DNA of 64,000 nucleotides from Propioniciclava tarda. GTDB taxonomy: Bacteria > Actinomycetota > Actinomycetes > Propionibacteriales > Propionibacteriaceae. Position 1 is the stretch's first letter. Each line of letters starts with the position of its first letter. Below, in pieces: positions 1-8,053 of this stretch. The notes beneath the pieces were generated by a model. It made no database searches. It was not told the origin of the DNA and worked only from the letters and a program-made list of their open reading frames with translations. Location: positions 1-64,000 of the forward strand of contig NZ_FXTL01000011.1 in the NCBI RefSeq assembly GCF_900182665.1, read 5' to 3'. The translations under genes were made by a program, and so were the position numbers.

Positions 1-141
1 CTGATCGAAGCTGCCCAGGCCCGGTGGCGCATGGTCAACGCCCCCCACCTGGTCGCCCTCGTCCGTGCCGGCGTCCCCTTCACCAACGGCAAACAGGTCG
101 AACGGCCCGACCAATCGGACACCCAACCGAACGCCGCCTAA
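1..141 (+). mobile_element. C-terminal end of an IS256-type transposase (partial)
   Basis: The frame is open from the window edge to a TAA at 139-141 and encodes 46 residues. The stretch APHLVALVRAG followed by NGKQVERP resembles the C-terminus of actinobacterial mutator-family (IS256-type) transposases; this is recognition from memory, not a search. The rest of the element would lie left of the window. The element's right end probably falls within about 142-175, where the AT-rich stretch CCACAGGATTTGACTATT looks like a terminal inverted repeat. Immediately after it comes a gene that has lost its 5' half, which fits an insertion or insertion-linked deletion. Family assignment is moderate because only the tail is visible. 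Confidence 0.55.
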
Positions 142-161
142 GACACGCCGATCCACAGGAT

Positions 162-629
162 TTGACTATTCCTCCCCATCTGCGCTCGAAGGTGCGCCTG
201 CGCGTCCAGCCGAAGTGGCACTTCGTCGATCCGTCGCTGGCAACGGCAGCGCTGCGCGCGCGACCGGACGCCCTGCTCGACGACCTCGACGCCTTCGACC
301 TGCTCTTCGAATCACTAGCCGTCCGTGACCTTCGGATCTACGCACAGCCCCTTGGCGGGACCGTCTACCACTACCGGGATGATTCCGGCCTCCAGGTCGA
401 CGCGATCGTCGAGCTCGGCGATGGACGCTGGAGCGCCTTCGAGGTCAAGCTCGGCGGTACCGGCAACATCGAGAAGGCGTCCGCCAGTCTTCGGGCACTC
501 AAGGCCAAGGTCTCAGAGCAGCGCGCACGACAACTCTCCACACTGAATGTGGTGACGGCCGGCGCGGAAAGCTACACCCGCCCCGACGGCGTCAACGCAA
601 TTGCGCTCGGTCACCTCTTCGCGGGGTAG
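162..629 (+). pseudogene. 3' remnant of a DUF4143-type ATP-binding protein
   Basis: About 155 residues match the C-terminal half of the AAA ATPase/DUF4143 family: RSKVRLRVQPKWHFVDPSLA, then DLDAFDLLFESLAVRDLR, a VDAIVELGDGRWSAFEVKLG nuclease-like segment, and a final NAIALGHLF. In intact members this region follows an N-terminal Walker-type ATPase of about 200 residues, which is absent. In-frame sequence before about 162 reads into the presumed transposon end and has no family resemblance. No convincing start codon or ribosome site precedes the conserved part, so I read it as a gene beheaded by the element at the left edge. The stop is TAG at 627-629. Confidence 0.65.
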
Positions 630-723
630 GGATCTGCTTGTCGAGCAGGATGCGGTGGAGATCCTTCGTCTGGGGCTTGAGCGCCTGAGGTGGCAGTTCC
701 ACCTGTCACCCGACCGAGCGAAC

Positions 724-762
724 AGCCGCTCTGACGGGACACTAGTCCTTGTCAGAGCGGCT
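724..762. terminator. Hairpin between convergent genes
   Basis: A perfect 12-bp inverted repeat, AGCCGCTCTGAC at 724-735 and GTCAGAGCGGCT at 751-762, is separated by 15 bases and followed on the + strand by TTCTG. It sits six bases past the stop of the minus-strand gene at 768 and downstream of the DUF4143 remnant, so it can serve both directions. Confidence 0.7.
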
Positions 763-767
763 TTCTG

Positions 768-1415
768 CTATCCGGGTGGGCGCTCGCCCACCAGCCGACC
801 GCGCAGGGTCTCGACACCCGGGCCCTGCAGGTCTGCGAGGGCAGCCGCACGCCCCGTCATCACCAGCGCCAATGCTTCCGCGGGCCCTTCGACAAGCGCG
901 CCAACACCCCACGTCCAACCCAGATCGGACGCCGTGAGCGCGAGCCCGGCGAGGCGTCCGGCAGGCACGAAGCCGCGATGCGCGGCGTCCGTGACCAGGT
1001 AGTCGAGGATCGCGCGCAACCTCTCCGGCGCGAACTCGTGCGCGAGGCCCAGCGGACGCCGGATGTCCTGGCCGTGCACGATCACGTCGGTCAACGGCGC
1101 GTGCCAGTCGCCGCCCGGCGGGGTGAAGCGGCTGTCGGCGCGGTCGTGCAGCAGGCGGGCCAGCGCCGTCGGGCCGGCCGCAGCCGCCTTCCGCGCGAGC
1201 ACGTCGTTCGCGCGGTCGAAGTTGCCGCGAGCGGCCAGCATCGCCAACGCGAACTGCGGCAGCCCGACGGTCAATGGCACGGTGAGGTGCCCGAACACCT
1301 GCTGGACGGTCCACGCCCCGCACAGGCTCGGCGTTGCCAGCTGGGCGGGCGTCAGCCCGCTGAGCAGGGTGGCGAGGGCGTGCCGCTCGTCCGCAATCCA
1401 GTCGAAGTGCTCCAT
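768..1415 (-). CDS. Maleylpyruvate isomerase family mycothiol-dependent enzyme
   Basis: The 215-residue product starts MEHFDWIADERHALATLLSG and contains TPSLCGAWTVQQVFGHL, the typical start of actinobacterial DinB-like maleylpyruvate isomerase N-terminal domains. A second block, WHAPLTDVIVHGQDIRRPLG, carries the histidine expected for metal binding in this fold. Members of the family are four-helix bundle, metal-dependent, thiol-linked enzymes; most have no known substrate and only some isomerise maleylpyruvate. The gene is monocistronic, converges on the hairpin at 724-762 and lies 26 bases after the start-distal end of the helicase gene's 3' end. The specific reaction cannot be predicted. 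Confidence 0.8.
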   Translation of the reverse strand: MEHFDWIADERHALATLLSGLTPAQLATPSLCGAWTVQQVFGHLTVPLTVGLPQFALAMLAARGNFDRANDVLARKAAAAGPTALARLLHDRADSRFTPPGGDWHAPLTDVIVHGQDIRRPLGLAHEFAPERLRAILDYLVTDAAHRGFVPAGRLAGLALTASDLGWTWGVGALVEGPAEALALVMTGRAAALADLQGPGVETLRGRLVGERPPG

Positions 1416-1441
1416 GCCGGCGAGGCTAGACCCGACCGGCC

Positions 1442-2887
1442 TCAGCGACCGCGGCGACGCACGCCCTGCCGCGAGAACGCGGCGGCGCCGCCCGAGTTCG
1501 GCGCGGACGCCAGCTGTGCCGGACGCCGTCCCTGTCCCGAGCCGGACGCCGCAGGCGCGACCTTGGCGCGTCCCTGACGGGGCGCGGACGACGCGGGCGC
1601 GGTCTGGCCGCGACGGCGTCCCTGGGCCTGCGACTGACCCGACGCGGACGCTGGCTTGCGGCGTCCGGACGGCTGAGCCGGACCAGACTCGCCCGGCGCG
1701 TGGACGAACCCGCCCGGGTAGTGACGCTCGCCAGGAGCGATCTCGCGCAGCACCTCGTGGCCCTTGCCGGCGCGCGTGGTGGTGGGCTTGATGCCGGCCT
1801 TGCGGGTGAGATCGCGGACGTCGGCGCGCTGGCCGTCGAGCATGAGGGTGACGACGACGCCGCCCTTGCCGGCGCGGGCGGTGCGTCCGGAACGGTGCAG
1901 GTAGGCCTTGTGCTCCATCGGCGGGTCGGCGTGGATGACCAGCGTGACGTCGTCGACGTGGATGCCGCGGGCGGCGATGTCGGTCGCCACCAGCGTCTGC
2001 GCGGCGCCGGAGTGGAAGGCGTCCATGGTGCGGGTCCGGGCGTTCTGGCTGAGGTTGCCGTGCAGCTCGACCGCCGGGACGCCGGCCGCGTTGAGCTGCT
2101 TGGCCAGCTTCTTGGCGCCGTGCTTGGTGCGCGTGAACACGACGGTGCGGCCCGGGGCGGCGGTGAGATCGAGCAGGACGTCGAGGCGTCCGGCGGCGTC
2201 GACGTGCAGGACGTGGTGGTCCATGGACTCGACCGGAGCCTCCAGCGAGTCGGCCTCGTGGACGACGGGCGCGTGCAGGTAACGCTGCACGAGACCGTGG
2301 ACGGCGTCGTCGAGCGTCGCGCTGAACAGCAGGCGCTGGCTACGGGCCGGGGTCTTGTCGAGCAGGCGCTTCACGGCCGGCAGGAAGCCGAGGTCGGCCA
2401 TGTGATCGGCCTCGTCCAGGACGGTGATCTCGATCGCGGCGAGGCTGACGTGGCCCTGCTGGATCAGGTCCTCGAGGCGTCCGGGGCAGGCCAGGACGAT
2501 GTCGACGCCGCGGCGGAGCGCCGCGACCTGCGGGGCCTGGCCGACGCCGCCGAAGACGGTGCGCGTCGTCAGATTGGACGCCGCGGCGAGGGGCGCCAGC
2601 GCCTCCTCGATCTGGGCGACCAGCTCACGCGTGGGGGCCAGGATCAGGGCGCGGGGGCGTCCGGGCTTGGTGGCATTCGTGGACGCCGTGAGTCGCGCCA
2701 CCAGGGGCAGCAGGAAGGCGTAGGTCTTGCCGGAGCCGGTGCGGCCGCGGCCGAGGACGTCGCGTCCGGCGAGGGAGTCGGGCAGCGTGGCCGCCTGGAT
2801 CGGGGTCGGGACGGTGATACCGCGGGCGTCCAGCAGGGCGCACAGCGGTGCGGGCACGCCGAGCGTGCCGAAGGTGTGGTTCGTCAA
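1442..2887 (-). CDS. DEAD-box RNA helicase
   Basis: The 481-residue protein has the full helicase motif set in order: a Q motif near residues 5-35 (FGTLGVPAPL, PTPIQ), Walker A GRTGSGKT, PTREL, PGRL, DEAD, SAT, then in the second RecA lobe VATDIAARGIHVDDV and HRSGRTARAG. From about residue 395 the tail is low-complexity, rich in Gly, Arg, Gln, Ala and Ser, as in RNA-binding tails of RhlE/DeaD-type helicases that remodel ribosomal RNA or mRNA. The best start is a TTG at 2887; no ATG or GTG lies in frame upstream of the Q motif, and the ribosome site is weak. It appears to be transcribed alone from the 165-base gap to the right. Confidence 0.93.
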   Translation of the reverse strand: MTNHTFGTLGVPAPLCALLDARGITVPTPIQAATLPDSLAGRDVLGRGRTGSGKTYAFLLPLVARLTASTNATKPGRPRALILAPTRELVAQIEEALAPLAAASNLTTRTVFGGVGQAPQVAALRRGVDIVLACPGRLEDLIQQGHVSLAAIEITVLDEADHMADLGFLPAVKRLLDKTPARSQRLLFSATLDDAVHGLVQRYLHAPVVHEADSLEAPVESMDHHVLHVDAAGRLDVLLDLTAAPGRTVVFTRTKHGAKKLAKQLNAAGVPAVELHGNLSQNARTRTMDAFHSGAAQTLVATDIAARGIHVDDVTLVIHADPPMEHKAYLHRSGRTARAGKGGVVVTLMLDGQRADVRDLTRKAGIKPTTTRAGKGHEVLREIAPGERHYPGGFVHAPGESGPAQPSGRRKPASASGQSQAQGRRRGQTAPASSAPRQGRAKVAPAASGSGQGRRPAQLASAPNSGGAAAFSRQGVRRRGR

Positions 2888-3052
2888 AGAAATCGTGAAC
2901 TTCCGAAAGGTGTGATGCTTCGGTTCTGCCCGGCGCGATGAGTTCGCGGCGCAATGGCATCGATGAAAAGGATCGTCGGCCCGGAGCAGAACAACCCGGG
3001 CTGCGTCCCAAGACTACCAGTCCGGGCGGATGGGCCTTGACGCGCCTCGGGT

Positions 3053-3868
3053 TCAGCGGCCGCCGACGCCGTCCGGGAGTAGCTGGTCCAGGGTGTCGAG
3101 CACGTAGTCAGGACGCTGTTGAGCCGGCGCGGCGGCGGCGTCCGCGGCGGTGCTGTCGCCGGTAAGGACGAGCGCGGACGCCATGCCGGCGAGGCGTCCC
3201 ATGGCGATATCGGTGGCGAGCCGGTCACCGACCATGCAGACGTCGCCCGGGGCGACGTCGAGCCCGGCGATCGCCTGGGCGACCATGATCGGACCCGGCT
3301 TGCCGAGGTTCACCGAGCAGGCCACACCCGAGCACGCCTCGATGGCGGCGGTGATCGCGGCGGCGTCCGGCTCGCCGCGGCCGCCGGGGAAGGGGCAGTA
3401 GCGGTCCGGGTTGGTCTGGACGAGGATCGCCCGCCGGTAGAACCACAGCGCATCGAACGCGATCTGCAGCTTGCGGTAGTCGAAGGTGCGGTCGTAGGAC
3501 GCGATGACGATGTCGATCTCGGACGGGTCCTCGCTGAGTCGGACGCCGGCGTCCCGCAGCGCGCGGAGCAGCGGCTCCTCGGCGATGGCGAACACGGCGG
3601 CGTCCGGGTGGGTCGTCCGCAGCCAGCGCACCGTGGTGACGACGGTGTTGGCGATGTCGCCGACGGGCGTCGGCAGGCCGAGGCGTCCGAGCTTGTCGGC
3701 GTACTGCTCGGGATCCTTGGTGGGGTTGTTGGACAGGAACCTCACCGGTACGCCCGACGCGCGCAGGCGTCCGATCGTCTCCTGGACCCCCGGGAGCAGC
3801 TCGTCGCCGAGGTAGATGGTGCCGTCGAGGTCGAAGACGTACGCGGCGAAGAGGCGATCCGGACGCAT
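3053..3868 (-). CDS. HAD-IIA family sugar/nucleotide phosphatase (NagD-like)
   Basis: The protein begins MRPDRLFAAYVFDLDGTIYLG, where DLDGT is HAD motif I with both catalytic aspartates. FLSNNPTK is motif II and VGDRLATDIAMGRLAGM near the C-terminus is motif IV, giving the NagD/PGP-like IIA layout with the cap between motifs II and III. The length, 271 residues, is normal. I chose ATG 3868 over GTG 3874 because a GAGGAGG ribosome site lies 8 bases before the ATG but only 2 before the GTG. Substrates of this family range from phosphoglycolate to nucleotides and sugar phosphates and cannot be read from sequence. It is followed (downstream, to the left) by the helicase gene, without overlap. Confidence 0.88.
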   Translation of the reverse strand: MRPDRLFAAYVFDLDGTIYLGDELLPGVQETIGRLRASGVPVRFLSNNPTKDPEQYADKLGRLGLPTPVGDIANTVVTTVRWLRTTHPDAAVFAIAEEPLLRALRDAGVRLSEDPSEIDIVIASYDRTFDYRKLQIAFDALWFYRRAILVQTNPDRYCPFPGGRGEPDAAAITAAIEACSGVACSVNLGKPGPIMVAQAIAGLDVAPGDVCMVGDRLATDIAMGRLAGMASALVLTGDSTAADAAAAPAQQRPDYVLDTLDQLLPDGVGGR

Positions 3869-3934
3869 CCCCACCCCTCCTCACTCACACCAAGACGCCT
3901 CGGACGCTACCGCACGCCGCGTCCGGAAACGGGC

Positions 3935-4624
3935 TCAGTCGCCTTCGGCCGTCGGATCGGACGCCACGGCGATGCCGGGCAGGTCGACGGTCACGTAGGG
4001 CAGCAGCAGTTGCAGGATGGGTCCGATGCAGACGGCGTACAGGATCGTCCCGATGCCGACGACGCCGCCCAGCGCCCAGCCGACCGCGACCACGGTGAGC
4101 TCGATCAGCGTCCGGACCAGGCGGATCGAGCGTCCGGTCCGCCGCGACAGCCCCGTCATCAGCCCGTCGCGCGGACCCGGCCCCAGCTGGCTGCCGATGT
4201 AGAGCGCGCCCGCGAGACCATTGCCGAGGATCGCCAACACGAGCAGGCCGATCCGGGCCGGCAGGGCGTCCACCGGGCCGAGCAGGCCCAAGGTGACGTC
4301 GATCGCGACGCCGATGACGATCGCGTTGAGCACGGTGCCCAGCCCCGGCCACTGACGAAGCGGAATCCACAGCAGCAACACCGCGAACGCGACGACGATG
4401 CTCACGACGCCGTACGTCAGCGGCACGTGCTGGATGATCCCGTAATGCAGGACGCCCCACGGCTCCAGCCCCAGCCCCGCGCGCACCAGCAGCGCCATCG
4501 AGATCCCGAACAGCACCAGGCCGACGTTCAGCTGGACGATCCGCCGCACGAGGCGTCCGGCACGCAGCTGCTCGATCGGGTTCAGGGACGCCAGCGCGAC
4601 GCGTCGGCGTCCGGTGGCGATCAT
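3935..4624 (-). CDS. YczE-type integral membrane protein
   Basis: The 229-residue product is almost entirely hydrophobic, with about five to six membrane segments (for example VQLNVGLVLFGISMALLV, TYGVVSIVVAFAVLLLW, GLLVLAILGNGLAGALYIG). The GLGLEPWGVLHYGI and GPRDGLMTGLSRRTG motifs are characteristic of the YczE/YyaS family (COG2364). Its ATG overlaps the stop of the phzF-like gene (ATGA), so the two are cotranscribed and translationally coupled. A divergent MocR regulator lies just beyond; MocR-YczE pairing is a known association in Firmicutes and Actinobacteria. The transported substance, if any, is unknown. Confidence 0.85.
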   Translation of the reverse strand: MIATGRRRVALASLNPIEQLRAGRLVRRIVQLNVGLVLFGISMALLVRAGLGLEPWGVLHYGIIQHVPLTYGVVSIVVAFAVLLLWIPLRQWPGLGTVLNAIVIGVAIDVTLGLLGPVDALPARIGLLVLAILGNGLAGALYIGSQLGPGPRDGLMTGLSRRTGRSIRLVRTLIELTVVAVGWALGGVVGIGTILYAVCIGPILQLLLPYVTVDLPGIAVASDPTAEGD

Positions 4625-5289
4625 CGGACGCCGCCCAGCGGCGCCGCGCTGCCGGAGACCTCGATGCCGCCCGTGGCCGGGACGGGCCCCTGCAAGACGC
4701 TCGGACGCCCGACGTGGCGGTCCTTCCTGATGACCAGGTCGAACGGGGTGGGTTCCCCGAGGGCGCGCAGGTAGGCACCCGTGGACGCCGCGGCCGAGCC
4801 GGTGGCCGGGTCCTCGGTGATGGCGCCGACGGGGAACAGGTTGCGGGCCTCCCAGCCACCACCGCCGGCGTCCAAGAGGACGGTGACGGTGCCCGTCCAG
4901 CCGTGCGCGTCCAGGAGCCCGCGGACGACGGAGGCGTCGAAGGTGAACGCGTCGAAGACGTCCCTCTCGCTCGTGGACAGCGCGATCGGGCCGACGGGCG
5001 TCTCGACGAGGTAGTCGCCGACCCCAGTTCGCGAGGCCAGCGCAGCCGCTGCCGCGACCGTCGCGTGCCCACAGAACGGCACCCCGGCGTCCGGTGAGAA
5101 GGAGTGGACGCCGACGCGCCGCTCCCCGGGCAGGGGCGAGACGAAGGCCGTCTCGGAGTGGCCGAGCCAGGCGGCGATCGCCAGCATTTCGGGCTCGGAC
5201 AGGGCGCCGGCGTCCAGGACGACCCCGGCAGGATTCCCGCCGCGTCCGGCATCGGTGAAGGCGGCGTACTCGAGGATCGTCTGCGTCAT
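4621..5289 (-). CDS. PhzF family isomerase
   Basis: The 222-residue product has the conserved PhzF landmarks: GNPAGVVLD near the N-terminus, the catalytic glutamate in HSETAFV (about residue 49), PFCGHATVAAA, and DPATGSAAASTGAYL in the second half. PhzF proteins are pseudosymmetric diaminopimelate-epimerase-like isomerases; most, like this one, are not in phenazine clusters. At 222 residues it is shorter than the usual 260-300, with trimmed loops rather than a missing half. ATG 5289 is preceded by GGGTGGGGG. It forms a two-gene operon with yczE and is divergent from a MocR gene across 61 bases. Confidence 0.85.
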   Translation of the reverse strand: MTQTILEYAAFTDAGRGGNPAGVVLDAGALSEPEMLAIAAWLGHSETAFVSPLPGERRVGVHSFSPDAGVPFCGHATVAAAAALASRTGVGDYLVETPVGPIALSTSERDVFDAFTFDASVVRGLLDAHGWTGTVTVLLDAGGGGWEARNLFPVGAITEDPATGSAAASTGAYLRALGEPTPFDLVIRKDRHVGRPSVLQGPVPATGGIEVSGSAAPLGGVR

Positions 5290-5350
5290 GCCCCCACCCT
5301 TTCGCCAACTGGACTGCAATTCGAGGGCCAATCGTGGCAGGCTGGCCTGC
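5290..5350. promoter_or_regulatory. Divergent promoter/operator region of phzF-yczE and the MocR gene
   Basis: Only 61 bases separate the two start codons, so promoters and any MocR operator must overlap here. The stretch contains GGACTGCAATTCGAGGGCCA with several TGG/CCA half-site-like repeats, but no operator can be assigned with confidence. MocR proteins usually autoregulate and control the adjacent divergent gene. Confidence 0.45.
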
Positions 5351-6805
5351 ATGATCACCGCGACCGTCTCGGCTGCACGGCTCACCGCCCTTCTGGACGG
5401 GCTGCCAGCCGGCCGCCCAGCCTACGCCCGGCTGGCCGAGGCCGTGCGATCCCTCATCGTGGACGGGCGCATCGAACTGGGTGCCCGCTTGCCGTCCGAG
5501 CGCGACCTGGCCGAGGCCCTGGGGGCGTCCCGGACGACCGTGACCCGCGCCTACGACCTGCTCCGCGAGCGCGGCTTCCTGGCCTCGCGGCGCGGGTCCG
5601 GGTCGGTCGCGATGCTGCCCGTCCCGGGCGGGGCCAGCCCGAGCGCCGGCATCCTGCGGCCCTACGAGGAGGGCGACGACGAGGGCATCATCGACCTCAC
5701 GTGCGCCGCGCTACGCGCGCCGGTCGGCATCGAGGACGCCTACCAGACCGCCCTCGAGGTCCTCCCCCGCTACCTGGCCGGGGCTGGCTACACGACCGTC
5801 GGGCTGCCCGAACTGCGGGCGGCGCTGGCTGAGCAGTACGCCGCCCGCGGGTTGGCCACCAACCCCGACCAGATTCTGATCACGTCCGGCGCGGTGATCG
5901 CGACCCTGCTGGCGGTGCGGTCTCTGGTGCAGCCCGGGCAGCGCGTCCTGATCGAGGACCCCACCTTCCCGAACACCGCAGCGGCCCTCAGAAGCGCCGG
6001 GCTGCGGCTCACCCCGGCACCTGTCGAGCCTCGCGGCTGGGACGTCGACCACGTGGCGTCCGTCATTCGACGCGGACGCCCGAGCGTGGCGGTCCTGATC
6101 CCGGACTTCCACAACCCGACCGGGGCGCTCATGTCGGACGCCGACCGCCACGTCCTCGCCGAAGCCATGGCGTCGGCGTCCACCACGGCCGTCGTCGACG
6201 AGACGGTCTGCTCGATCGTCCTCGACCCGGTCGCGATGCCGGCGCCGATGGGGGCTCACGCGCCGTCGGCGATCAGCGTGGGCAGCTCGTCAAAGTCGCA
6301 CTGGGGTGGGCTGCGGACCGGCTGGATCCGCACGCCCGGACCAGTCGGCGACGCCCTCATCGCCCAACGCGTGGCCGGCGACGGAGGCGCAGCGTTGCTC
6401 GAGCAGCTCGTGCTGCTGCACCTGCTGCGCACCGATCGAGTGGACGCCGACCGCGGGCGGCTGGCGGACCTGCGCCTGGCCCGAGATGCCGCTGTTGCGG
6501 CCCTGAGGGACCGGCTGCCGGACGCGCGCTTCGTCGTGCCTGTCGGCGGGCTGTCGCTGTGGGTCGAGCTCCCCGGGCTCAGCGCCGGCGACGTCGCCCT
6601 GCACGCTCGCGAGCGCGGGCTGCTGCTGGCGGCGGGGCCGTGGTTCGCGATCGGCCGCGGGCTCGGCTCGTTCCTGCGGCTCCCCTACGTCCGGCCTCCG
6701 GCAGTCATGGCGGACGCCGTCGCCCGGCTCGCGGGGGCCGTCGAGGACGTTCGCCGTGGGGCCCCCACGTCCGCGCGTCCCGGACTCACCCCGCTGGTGG
6801 CCTGA
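5351..6805 (+). CDS. MocR family PLP-dependent transcriptional regulator
   Basis: The 484-residue protein has an N-terminal GntR winged helix (about 25-95; LGARLPSERDLAEALGASR, then TTVTRAYDLLRERGFL) joined to a type I aminotransferase-like domain. IPDFHNPTGALMSD and the PLP-lysine segment SVGSSSKSHWGGLRTGWIR are clear. It most likely represses or activates the divergent phzF-yczE operon in response to an amine or amino-acid ligand; YczR-type MocR proteins are known partners of yczE. ATG 5351 is the first start that gives the usual N-terminus. The last codons lie just before a 280-base gap containing a strong inverted repeat. Confidence 0.92.
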   Translation: MITATVSAARLTALLDGLPAGRPAYARLAEAVRSLIVDGRIELGARLPSERDLAEALGASRTTVTRAYDLLRERGFLASRRGSGSVAMLPVPGGASPSAGILRPYEEGDDEGIIDLTCAALRAPVGIEDAYQTALEVLPRYLAGAGYTTVGLPELRAALAEQYAARGLATNPDQILITSGAVIATLLAVRSLVQPGQRVLIEDPTFPNTAAALRSAGLRLTPAPVEPRGWDVDHVASVIRRGRPSVAVLIPDFHNPTGALMSDADRHVLAEAMASASTTAVVDETVCSIVLDPVAMPAPMGAHAPSAISVGSSSKSHWGGLRTGWIRTPGPVGDALIAQRVAGDGGAALLEQLVLLHLLRTDRVDADRGRLADLRLARDAAVAALRDRLPDARFVVPVGGLSLWVELPGLSAGDVALHARERGLLLAAGPWFAIGRGLGSFLRLPYVRPPAVMADAVARLAGAVEDVRRGAPTSARPGLTPLVA

Positions 6806-6856
6806 CGGCTGATCGCGACGGTGCGGCCAGGGCCGATCCATGCCTCGACGGTTCTG

Positions 6857-6897
6857 CGTGTGACTTTTGTTGGTGTCTTCCCCGACAAAGTCACACG
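6857..6897. repeat. Long intergenic inverted repeat
   Basis: CGTGTGACTTT at 6857-6867 is perfectly complementary to AAAGTCACACG at 6887-6897, with a 19-base spacer. It lies 51 bases after the MocR stop and about 190 bases before the next gene. It could terminate the MocR transcript, but there is no U-tract and it resembles other AT-containing hairpins in this window (34607, 37251, 50996). Confidence 0.6.
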
Positions 6898-7088
6898 TGG
6901 AGCCCTCCGCGATGCCAGTCAGGGACCCACCCGACGCACGCCTCGGGCGTGCTAGCAGTCACGCCCTAGCGCACGTTCCCCACAGCGGGACCAGCACCGC
7001 CTCGCCGCGAGGCTCTGCGCGAGCATGGCCCCACGCCCAACGCGCGCCAGACGACTCCGCGCGCGCGGCGTCCGAAATGGAGGTCACC

Positions 7089-7907
7089 ATGACGCAGAAC
7101 CCCGAGATCGGACGGCAGATCGCCACCGGCGACATCGTCACGAACTACCACGACCTCGGGTCCGGGGCGCCGTTGCTGCTGCTGCACGGCTCCGGACCGG
7201 GCGTGAGCGCGTTCGCGAACTGGCGGCTCGTGATGGGTCCGCTGGCCGAGCACACACGCGTCCTGGCCCCCGACCTGGCGGGCTTCGGCTACTCCGAGAT
7301 CCCGGCCGGGCTGGCCTTCAGCCGCGAGGTCTGGCTCCGGCAGATCGTCGACTTCCTGGACGCCGTCGGCGTCGACCGCGTCTCGGTCGTCGGCAACAGC
7401 TTCGGCGGGTCGATGGCGCTTGCTCTGGCGATCCACCACCCCGAGCGCGTCGACAAGCTGATCCTCATGGGCAGCGTCGGCGTCCACTTCGACATCACCG
7501 ACGGCCTGGACGCCGTCTGGGGCTATGAGCCGTCCGCCGAGACCATGGGACGCCTCATGCGCGACACGTTCGCCTACGACTCCTCGCTCATCACCGAGGA
7601 CATGGTCCAGGGCCGCTACCGCGCCAGCCTCCGCACCCAAGAAGACTTCGCGCGCATGTTCCCCGCACCGCGCCAGCGCTGGGTGGACGCCATGGCGTTC
7701 AGCGAGGCCGAGATCCGCGGCATCAAAGCGCCCACGTTGCTCATCCACGGACGCGACGACAAAGTGATTCCGCTCGAGACCTCGCTCACCCTGCTGGGCT
7801 GGATCGACAACGCCCAATTGCACGTCTTCGGACGCTGCGGCCACTGGACCCAGATCGAGTACGCCCAGCCCTTCTGCGAGTTGGTCACGGACTTCCTCGC
7901 GATTTAG
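7089..7907 (+). CDS. Alpha/beta hydrolase resembling meta-cleavage product hydrolases
   Basis: The 272-residue product contains LLLLHGSGPGVSAFANWR, the oxyanion-hole signature of meta-cleavage product (C-C bond) hydrolases such as BphD and HsaD, the nucleophile elbow GNSFGG, the acid in GRDDKVIP and the final histidine in CGHWTQIE. This triad is complete. Known relatives split ring-fission products of aromatic or steroid catabolism. No dioxygenase or other pathway gene is nearby, so the physiological substrate is open. ATG 7089 has GGAGG at 7079-7083. It is a single-gene unit converging on thioredoxin. Confidence 0.85.
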   Translation: MTQNPEIGRQIATGDIVTNYHDLGSGAPLLLLHGSGPGVSAFANWRLVMGPLAEHTRVLAPDLAGFGYSEIPAGLAFSREVWLRQIVDFLDAVGVDRVSVVGNSFGGSMALALAIHHPERVDKLILMGSVGVHFDITDGLDAVWGYEPSAETMGRLMRDTFAYDSSLITEDMVQGRYRASLRTQEDFARMFPAPRQRWVDAMAFSEAEIRGIKAPTLLIHGRDDKVIPLETSLTLLGWIDNAQLHVFGRCGHWTQIEYAQPFCELVTDFLAI

Positions 7908-7944
7908 GGCAGCCCGCCACCGAACCCGGCTGCACATAAAGCAA

Positions 7945-7971
7945 TCCCCGCCCGGGGGGATAGGGCGGGGA
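7945..7971. terminator. GC hairpin between convergent hydrolase and thioredoxin genes
   Basis: TCCCCGCCC at 7945-7953 pairs with GGGCGGGGA at 7963-7971 across nine bases. No U-tract follows in either direction, as is common for actinobacterial I-shaped terminators. A second complementary pair, GGCAGCCCG at 7909-7917 and CGGGCTGCC at 8033-8041, brackets it. Confidence 0.55.
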
Positions 7972-8053
7972 CTGCGCTGTACAGACTAGCTCACCTACCG
8001 GCTGCTGCAAGTCCCCAGGATGAGGGACGCGCCGGGCTGCCGATCACTTCACC

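Noticed and set aside
1700..2941. Long open frame antisense to the helicase gene, and many similar antisense frames
   Set aside because: Typical spurious frames of high-GC DNA opposite real genes; no family resemblance and biased composition.
2888..3052. In-frame N-terminal extension of the helicase past 2887
   Set aside because: No ATG or GTG in frame and no homology upstream of the Q motif.
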